Origin: Lingula anatina | Taxonomy: Eukaryota > Brachiopoda > Lingulata > Lingulida > Lingulidae | Assembly: GCF_001039355.2 (NCBI RefSeq) | Contig: NW_019773625.1 | Location: 1,268,305 to 1,332,304 of the forward strand | DNA: 64,000 nucleotides | Direction of reading: 5' to 3' | Shown here: positions 55,974 to 64,000 of the stretch, in pieces | How the letters are laid out: each line of letters begins with the position of its first letter | How positions within the stretch are numbered: the stretch's first letter is position 1 | The notes under the pieces: generated by a model | Databases searched by the model: none | What the model was told of the DNA's origin: nothing | The model's input: only the letters and a program-made list of their open reading frames with translations | Program-made: the position numbers and the translations under genes

Positions 55974-58566
55974 GGTAAGATATTTGATCCAAATAGGTTA
56001 TAATGCAAACTCCATCAAATCAGTGAAATAAGTAAATTAAAATATTTTGTGCACATATGGTTCCAACGTACAGCATGCATGCAGGACTCCTTTTTGCCTC
56101 TGAAATCTGCTTTCATGGAAATGTAGATCGAATAAAGGATGAGTGATCATTCCAGCAGTGAGTGTCTGGATCTGTAGCTATTAACTTCTACCTTACAAGT
56201 CTATTCAATCCAAAAACAAACTCCTTTCTAATCCTAGTGTACAAATGGGTCAATCCTCTGGGGTTTTTGAAAGGTCTTCAATCCATCTCTTGATTTGCTA
56301 TGAATATACAACCAAACATCATCTTGGAGTCTAATTTTGAGAAATCAGTCAAATTCAAAAAGTGTTCTTTGCAGACTATATTATATACAGTGTTTTCTTT
56401 ATTCCACAAGTGACCAAGAACATGTCACTGAAATCACACTGTCACATGAAAAAATCAAATCAAAATATATTAAAGTTGAGAGATCGCTTTTATATTTTAA
56501 AAGTGCCATGACTGCCATCCCTTGGGGGAAAATGCCATTAAAAAAATTCACCACTCTCAAGAAGCAGTCAGTAAAATCCCCAAGTTTTGGGGATTCTGAG
56601 AGGTACTTTATCCACAATCTAAACAATTCTGTCAATCTTCTCAATGGAACCTAAAAAAATCCATTCATTAAAAAATGACATTACTAATAAGTTAAACATA
56701 ATTATAACAATTACCTCTGCTGATCCTCCAGCTATTTCAGTCCCCCACAACATTCACACACTGGCTTCATCACTAACTCTTGTACATTCAAATCAACAAC
56801 TGACCTTTCACTGAAACTCCTTCACTGAACGTGCATGGATTAAAGTATTATTATGATTACACATTCCCCATTGAGGCTGGACATTGTATGGTGTGTGGAC
56901 ACAAACTGGCCACTGTAGGTGGATTTTAAGTGGTCACTGTACATTGAGCCCAATCATGGTAGCTGGAGCCTGCTGCGTACTTAATATAAATACTTAACCA
57001 GATATAGCGAATTCAGAACAGATCGAGGAGTGACAAATCTGCGGATCAAATATGACTGATCCACTTGAATGCTTGTTGCATAATCCCTGTGAGGTATCTA
57101 TTCAGTGTCTAATCGGGAATTTAGCGGCAAGTGGATCTACTCGTCTGCTGTTCTGTATGTGCTCTTATATTTACGTAATACCTGTTTCCAGTGGGGACTG
57201 GTTGACCTAGCTTGGAACTGCCCATCTATACTGAGTTTGACAATGAAGACTGAAGTTTTGTCATGAAAATATCTGATTCTCTACCTGAATTTTCCTAGCA
57301 AGCAGACTCTTTTTCTTTCACAATATTATTAACAATTCACAAACAGCTCAAAGGAACTCGATCCTTCTCCACTCAATGTCATGTAACTCATATTGCTCAA
57401 AACACACCAAATGTATATAAAAAAGTACTTTTTGAAAATACCTGTATTATAAGTCAAATATTTCTGTTACAGTATCACAAATGAGAGGTGCAGAGTTCAT
57501 AATTCTATTTCTTGCCTTCATTATTTCTGTAAAATAAATGGAAGTTTGAACAAAAAGTTGCTTTTATGTGTAGGCCTTTGTGTGTATACCCATACACCCA
57601 CAACGTTTAACCAAATCCTATACGCCAGTGACCTGAGAAGAAATGTTTATATTGAGACCTGAGCCCCGTGTCAGGTGAGGAATTTATGTACACGTTTTTT
57701 TCCAGATCAGTTACTACTAGTATATAGTTACCAATAAATCTATAGCATGCGATTTGCACCAACCCTCATAACCTTGCTCACAATTACATGCGTACGGATG
57801 GATGGATGGATACCCTTACTATTAAATACAAAACATTTCCTGCATCCTTCATTGTACACCAAAATAAAGGCCTGCACTTTTTCTGAAATTTTATCCCCTT
57901 AGTTCAATTCACCCAACATGAAAAGAAGCACATAAGGTAAAACCAGTAGCTAGATCAAATTTTGATTCAGAGAGGGCCTTTATCTTTCAATCATCCTGAA
58001 TCCATCCCGACCCCATCCCGCCTGCTAAAAAATTAAACTATTAGATAGTATCTACAAATGTGCCCTGATGGTTCTTCATCATGAACCACCCAATACACTA
58101 TACTTACACCTTACTCACATCTGCACAATCCTAAATCACAATTAAACTGGAACTCTGGATGCTCAATTTAACTGTCTCATGTCAAATAAATTTCACACAG
58201 AATTTTGAATCAAATTAAAGAAATTTCTCTCCCATTATAACATTCTGCCTGTGGTGAAATTTATGGTAATAACTGGTGTTTGCAGCTTTTCAATTTGTGA
58301 TGATGCTAGAACCAGAGCAATGGAGAGCCCATTATACCATACATGGCCAACCTTGCATGAAGTCTGTCATGGTCCGCATGGTTGTTAAGAGACATGATTC
58401 ACAGATTTAAACAAAGGGTGGATTCTAAAATATTTCAATATAAAACCAATTTTTGAAATCAAAGTTACCAAAAAATGTCTTATAGGTTATGTTCTGATTA
58501 AAGGGGAATCAAGGGAACCATTTTGTCATGTGCACTGGTCCTGAAAAGGGCATGAATAGCATTAAC
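53951..58566. repeat. Haplotype copy 1 of anoctamin 5' region (whole contig)
   Basis: The 4.6-kb contig between N joins 53950 and 58567 is almost identical along its whole length to 58568 to about 63706. Differences are point changes, small indels and the two insertions listed separately. Best read as an allelic contig placed in tandem by the assembler. Confidence 0.9.
57013..57157. mobile_element. Inverted-repeat MITE, family 1 (copy 3)
   Basis: CAGAACAG near the left end and CTGTTCTG near the right end, interior GGATCAAATATGACTGATCC and CTATTCAGTGTCTAATCGGG. The allelic repeat is at about 62121-62275. Confidence 0.5.
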
Positions 58567-58567
58567 N
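58567..58567. other. Single-N scaffold join
   Basis: One N between the two copies of the anoctamin 5' region. Confidence 0.9.
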
Positions 58568-59788
58568 TTAAATTACATTTCATCATATACATATATGATA
58601 TTTTATCATCTGATCAGTTCAGATTCTTTGTTGTTAACTGTGGAAATCTTTGGAGATGTCTGTAGCCAGGTGTCACTTGCTGATATGATAACATTTAAAC
58701 ATTTAAGTATAATAATATTATATATTTTATTACAAATATTTATATATAGGATTAAAGGATAAGATTTGAAATGAACTGTTCTCTCTGCATATAAAAAGAT
58801 GCCAGTCAAAGTTGCTCTCAAATCAAATAAATTTTGACCATGCAGTTGACCTGCATGTTCAAATAAGCCACTTACTTTTTTAGCGATGTCTACATGGTAC
58901 CTTGAACAGCATGCAGTGATTTTATCAAAACCAATTTCAACAAACTATCAAAACATACCAGTATCTGATCAATTTTCAAAGTTTCAAAGCCTGGTTATTT
59001 AATAAATCCTCTGCATATAAGCAAAGAGAACATGTCCATGAAAGAAACAGGTCCTACTTTTCACCTGTCTCTTTTATATAAATGTCATGCATTGTCAATA
59101 GTGATTTACAGATAAAGATCAGCAAAAGTATGCACAACAACTATGGTGTGCCCCACAAGAAACCAACCAACACCTGAAAAATCAAAAACTAATAGACCAA
59201 AATTTTCCAACAGGTTTAAGCAAAGGTGATTATTCATACATACTTCTCGAGTTAATGTTTTGTCAGTAATAGTTTTCAAAATTTAAGACACTTTTTGGAA
59301 GAAAAAAGTTTCAGGGTTAATCAGACCCTTCCCTTAATTCATTCTAAAAATCTCAGTGTTAATAGTTCAGACAAATGAGCAGAAGGTAGCCCCATACAGG
59401 ATCTAGTTGGTGGAGAGAGGTGGGGGGGGGGGGGGAGGCTGAAACAAACATATAGGGCCTGGTGGAGGTGGGGGGTCGGGGCTGAAACCTACACCTGGGC
59501 CATGTAAGGACTCTTAAAGATATATAAGAAGCAAGAATAAATGCCCTGTAACAACATAATATATGTAATTTTTCAAACTGTAGGGTGAAAAAAATAGAGG
59601 CTTTAAAGAGGCACTTAACATTTCTTGTTGTAAATTTGATCATAGACTACTTATTTTTCCTCCGGCCTATCAAACCAAGAAAATAAACAGAATATATCTG
59701 AGCAAATCTCTTTTCTTTTTTTTTTTTTTTGAGAAAAACAACTAGGTTCAAAATAATGTGGTAATATAGTGGTATTTGGCCGGTTTAA

Positions 59789-60254
59789 ATAATAATAACT
59801 CTTCGTTTTGACCAAAAATTGGATTTTCCTGGAGTAAACGGCAATTTTCCCATACTTACCAATGGTCAGCAACCCCATTCCTGCATTCAAAGTTAGTCCA
59901 GGGTTTTTTCCTAAATGTTTGGTTTTTTTGTTAAAATCTCTTAAGAGATTTTAATCTCTTAAGAGATTTTAACTGACGGAGCCCTCTCTGACATTGCAGA
60001 GTCACGCGATATCGAGCGATAGTTTCTGGTGACCTACTTAAACAACCTACAACAACGCTACTAAGTATATAACAATTGGCAACGGATGCCTTGACGACTG
60101 GGAAGAAAGGCATCGAAAGCCCTATTGACAAGCACAGATTTTAGTTTTACTCCAATAACGGCTGTGGTAAAATGCAATAGAATATATTTCCATGCGTTGT
60201 TTACAATGTATTTCTTGCGGAATTTTGAATCTCAAAGGAAGAGTTATTATTGCT
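59789..60254. mobile_element. Non-autonomous DNA transposon with TTAA target duplication
   Basis: 466 bp present in haplotype copy 2 and absent at the matching site in copy 1 (GGTTAAGTAG near 55165). Flanked by TTAA on both sides. Imperfect terminal inverted repeats end in ATAATAACTCTTC / GAAGAGTTATTAT. The interior has an AATCTCTTAAGAGATT palindrome repeated twice (about 59935-59973). No transposase. TTAA targets are typical of the piggyBac superfamily. Confidence 0.75.
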
Positions 60255-60427
60255 TTAAGTAGATAATAATTTGAATTAAGTACTTGCTTAATATGTATCT
60301 TTATATGAAAGTCCACTGGTCCAAAGGGTAATGTGCAATTTAATAATCCAGTAATTAAAATAGAGTTATTGTCAGTTTCCAAACACCACGCAAGTTTCCC
60401 AGTACCAGTTCAACCCACATATCATAC

Positions 60428-61096
60428 CCTTTCACTTTTTATTGTGTGCTCATCTTCACTTGTAAGCTGCTGAAACAAAACAGAAAATCAAAAGGTTTAA
60501 AATTCTTATTAAAAAAAAAAAAAAAAAGCTGTTTATTCAGTGACATGTGGACTATCACTGGAAAGTCAGCATGAAACTGGGCACAAATGATGAAAAATTA
60601 ACAGTCACGCATGTCTGCAGTAGTAAGGGCCTAAAACTGAAAGGAAATCAAATGACAGCATTAATTAACATATACTACTACCACCCAGGATGGTCTGCTT
60701 AATGTACACAATATATCCTGACAATCTCCTAAAGAGAAAGAAAGAGGAGAGAGGTGAAAGACAGAGATGAGAGAGAAGGGTGCATTGCTTTCTATCATAG
60801 CAGTGTAAGAAGCCAACTTAATTTAGACGTATATATGTAATATATGACTAAAATCTTTATCTTCCAGAATTAAGTCAGAATTTTATATATTGAGAATTAT
60901 CTTTATATTCTTTAATTCCCTTCAGAAGAGCATTTGCCTTGAAGTCTTACAATCAATTGATGAAAAGTAAAACAATGTAATTAACACCTGAACAATATAC
61001 ATTTGTACAGTCATTCATCCTTAAAAACCCTAAAAAGGGGGAGAAAGCACTCACCAGGGTATCCCCTAATCTTCTGTATTCAGCTGTTTCAGCCAT
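60428..61096 (-). CDS. ANO7: Second allelic copy of anoctamin exons 1 and 2
   Basis: Exon 1 at 61096-61055 ([14 protein letters not shown]) and exon 2 at 60469-60428. They are identical in protein to 55973-55932 and 55375-55334, with one silent base change seen in exon 2 (CAC for CAT). They lie in the contig starting at 58568, which repeats contig 53951-58566, so this is a haplotype copy rather than a second gene. Confidence 0.85.
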
Positions 61097-64000
61097 GGTA
61101 AGATATTTGATCCAAATAGGTTATAATGCAAACTCCATCAAATCAGTGAAATAAGTAAATTAAAATATTTTGTGCACATATGGTTCCAACGTACAGCATG
61201 CATGCAGGACTCCTTTTTGCCTCTGAAATCTGCTTTCATGGAAATGTAGATCGAATAAAGGATGAGTGATCATTCCAGCAGTGAGTGTCTGGATCTGTAG
61301 CTATTAACGTCTACCTCACAAGTCTATTCAATCCAAAACCAAACTCCTTTCAAATCCTAGTGTGTACAAATGGGTCAATCCTCTGGGGTTTTTGAAAGGT
61401 CTTCAATCCATCTCTTGATTTGCTATGAATATACAACCAAACATCATCTTGGAGTCTAATTTTGAGGAATCAGTCAAATTCAAAAAGTGTTCTTTGCAGA
61501 CTATATAATATACAGTGTTTTCTTTATTTCACATGTGACCAAGAACATGTCACTGAAATCACACTGTCACATGAAAAAATCAAATCAAAATATATTAAAG
61601 TTGAGAGATCGCTTTTACATTTTAAAAGTGCCATCCCTTGGGGGAAAATGCCATTAAAAAAATTCACCACTCTCAAGAGGCAGTCAGTAAAATCCCCAAG
61701 TTTTGGGGATTCTGAGAGGTACTTTATCCACAATCTAAACAATTCTGTCAATCTTCTAAATGGAACCTAAAAAAATCCATTCATTATAAAAAGACATTAC
61801 TAATAAGTTATACATAATTATAAAAGTTACCACCATTGATCCTTAAGCTATTTCAGTCCCCCACAACATTCACACATTGGCTTCATCACTAACTCTTGTA
61901 CATTCAAATCAACAACTGACCTTTCACTGAAACTCCTTCACTGAACGTGCATGGATTAAAGTATTATTATGATTACACATTCCCCATTGAGGCTGGACAT
62001 TGTATGGTGTGTGGACACAAACTGGCCACTGTAGGTGGATTTTAAGTGGTCACTGTACATTGAGCCCAATCATGGTAGCTGGAGCCTGCTGCGTACTTAA
62101 TATAAATACTTAACCACATAGAAAGAATTCAGAACAGAGGAGTGACAGATCTGTGGATCAAATATGACTGATCCACTTGAATGCTTGTTGCATAATCCCT
62201 GTGAGGTATCTATTCAGTGTCTAATCGGGAATTTAGCGGCAAGTGGATCTACTCGTCTGCTGTTCTGTATGTGCTCTTATATTTAATACCTGTTTCCAGT
62301 GAGGACTGGCTGACCTAGCTTGGAACTGCCCATCTATACTAAGTTTGACACTGAAGACTGAAGTTTTGTCATGAATATATCTGATTCTCTACCTGAATTC
62401 TCCTAGCAAGCAGACTCTTTCTCTTTCACAATATTATTAACAATTCACAAACAGCTCAAAGGAACTCGATCCTTCTCCACTCAATGTCATGTAACTCATA
62501 TTGCTCAAAACACACCAAATGTATATAAAAAAGTACTTTTTGAAAATACCTGTATTATAAGTCAAATATTTCTGTTACAGTATCACAAATGAGAGGTGCA
62601 GAGTTCATAATTCTATTTTTTGCCTTCATTATTTCTGTAAAATAAATGGAAGTTTGAACAAAAAGTTGCTTTTATTTGTAGCCCTTTGTGTGTACCCCAT
62701 ACACCTACAACGTTTAACCAAATCCTATACACCAGTGACCTGAGAAGAAATGTTTATATTGAGACCTGAGCCCCCTGTCAGGTGAGGAATTTATGTACTA
62801 GTACACGTTTTTTTCCAGATCAGTTACTACTAGTATATAGTTACCAATAAATCTATAGCATGCGATTTGCACCTAAGATCTAATAAACAGATTATTAGAT
62901 CTTAGTTTGCACCAACCCTCATAACCTTGCTCACAATTACATGCGTATGGATGGACGGATGGATACCCTTACTATAAAATACAAAACATTTCCTGCATCC
63001 TTCATTGTACACCAAAATAAAGGCCTGCACTTTTTCTGAAATTTTATCCCCTTAGTTCAATTCACCCAACATGAAAAGAAGCACATAAGGTAAAACCAGT
63101 AGCTAGATCAAATTTTGATTCAAAGAGGGCCTTTATCTTTCAATCATCCTGAAACCATCCCGACCCCATCCCGCCTGCTAAAAAATCAAACTATTAGATA
63201 GTATCTACAAATGAGACCTAATGGTTCTTCATCATGAACCATCCAATACACTATACTTACTCACATCTGCACAATCCTAAATCACAAACTAGAACTCTGG
63301 ATGCTCAATTTAACTGTCTCATGTCAAATAAATTTCACACAGAATTTTGAATCAAATTAAAGAAATTTCTCTCCCATTATAACATTGTGCCTGTGGTGAA
63401 ATTTATGGTAATAACTGGTGTTCAATTGCAGCTTTTCAATTTGTGATGATGCTAGAACCAGAGCAATGGAGAGCCCATTATACCATACATGGCCAACCTT
63501 GCATGAAGTCTGTCATGGTCCGCATGGTTGTTAAGAGACATCATTCACAGATTTAAACAAAGGATGGATTCCGAAATATTTCAATATAAAACCATTTTTT
63601 GAAATCAAAGTTACCAAAAAATGTCTTATAGGTTATGTTCTGATTAAAGGGGAATCAAGGGAATCATTTTGTCATGTGCACTGGTCCTGAAAAGGGCACG
63701 AATAGCATTAGCTTAAGCTCCTTCTAGTGAAATGATCATCTCATGCCATCTTCATATGATCATAAGTATTCTATAATGCCATGCCTGCCAAGAAGTTACT
63801 GACTAGAGTATCTTTAATATCAGTTATTCCTTTTTGTGGTCTCAAAGGTGTAATTTGCCACTGACTAATTAAAAAAGCATAATGGGGCACTTACATGATG
63901 GTAAATATAATGATAAGTGATATTTTCACTCTTTTATTATTTTACTGGGCACATTACATTTTACCCAGCACAGAAACTCCAAAAACTCTTATTCATTTTT
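61097..64000. other. Upstream of anoctamin, no gene recognised
   Basis: Matches 55974-58566 up to about 63706. A short conserved open frame occurs in both copies (plus 61462-61770 and 56337-56654), but the two differ by a 9-nt deletion and no family is recognised. Probably non-coding promoter or 5' UTR sequence. Confidence 0.4.
62866..62913. repeat. 32-bp hairpin insertion with 8-bp target duplication
   Basis: TTTGCACC at 62866-62873 and 62906-62913 flank TAAGATCTAATAA, a short loop and TATTAGATCTTAG. The matching site in copy 1 (about 57751-57760) has a single TTTGCACC and no hairpin, so this is an insertion in one haplotype. Confidence 0.75.

Larger units (their letters stand above)
58568..63706. 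repeat. Haplotype copy 2 of anoctamin 5' region
   Basis: Same order and content as 53951-58566 but about 0.5 kb longer, mainly through the 466-bp TTAA-flanked insertion at 59789-60254. After about 63706 the sequence continues uniquely to the window end. Confidence 0.9.

Noticed and set aside
56337-56654. Plus-strand frame of 105 codons repeated at 61462-61770
   Set aside because: Conserved only because the region is an allelic duplicate; no splice context or homology seen.

Overview
The window is eukaryotic nuclear DNA. It has AT-rich introns, GT-AG (and some GC-AG) splice sites, microsatellites, MITE-like repeats and multi-exon receptor genes. The EGF-rich lectin receptors, an ANO7-type anoctamin, frequent TACATGTA-type strings and CCCAGCAAACA inverted-repeat elements suggest a marine invertebrate metazoan (hemichordate, cephalochordate or lophotrochozoan). 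I cannot fix the phylum. Every gene I can support lies on the minus strand, so genes read from high to low coordinates. All gene models are my own exon-by-exon reconstructions from splice sites and reading phase.

Layout, right to left. (1) 43967-55973: a complete anoctamin (TMEM16) gene of 21 coding exons and 878 codons, closest to ANO7. Its first two exons occur twice (again at 60428-61096) because two haplotype copies of the upstream region sit in tandem. (2) 26516-40254: receptor R1, with signal peptide, C-type lectin domain (CTLD) split over two exons, a long array of single-exon calcium-binding EGF domains, a Ser/Thr-rich stalk, a transmembrane exon and a short tail with an FxNPxY motif. 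(3) about 18380-25174: receptor R2, with signal peptide, CTLD, three EGFs, a stalk with a 25-residue repeat and a transmembrane exon; its tail exon is unresolved. (4) 7853-15500: receptor R3, with signal peptide, CTLD, a very large PTTTTT-repeat mucin segment, a second CTLD, a second mucin stalk, a transmembrane exon and a tail. (5) 2682-6051: R4, a transmembrane exon and a 210-residue tyrosine-rich tail with no lectin exons of its own; it is either a separate gene or an alternative 3' end of R3. (6) 993-1095: a signal-peptide exon (R5) whose gene runs off the left edge.

R1-R3 thus form a head-to-tail cluster of type I membrane proteins. Their domain order (CTLD, EGFs, mucin stalk, single TM, short tail) is that of vertebrate group XIV lectins (thrombomodulin, CD93, CD248, CLEC14A). 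Here, however, the genes are multi-exon, with phase-1 module boundaries that would favour exon shuffling. The tails of R1, R3 and R4 share F-x-N-P-x-[Y/F], the LDL-receptor type endocytosis/PTB-binding signal. Likely roles are recognition or scavenging at a cell surface, but ligands cannot be read from sequence.

The scaffold contains four single-N joins (25956, 33082, 53950, 58567). Sequence on the two sides of 33082, and contigs 53951-58566 versus 58568 onward, are near-identical. They look like uncollapsed alleles placed in tandem, so the EGF count of R1 in this window is inflated. The allelic copies differ by EGF exon number, a transposon insertion and a small hairpin insertion. Other notable items are a consensus hammerhead ribozyme motif at 18845-18884, a perfect 56-bp-arm hairpin with 8-bp direct repeats at 41363-41495, and several inverted-repeat element families.
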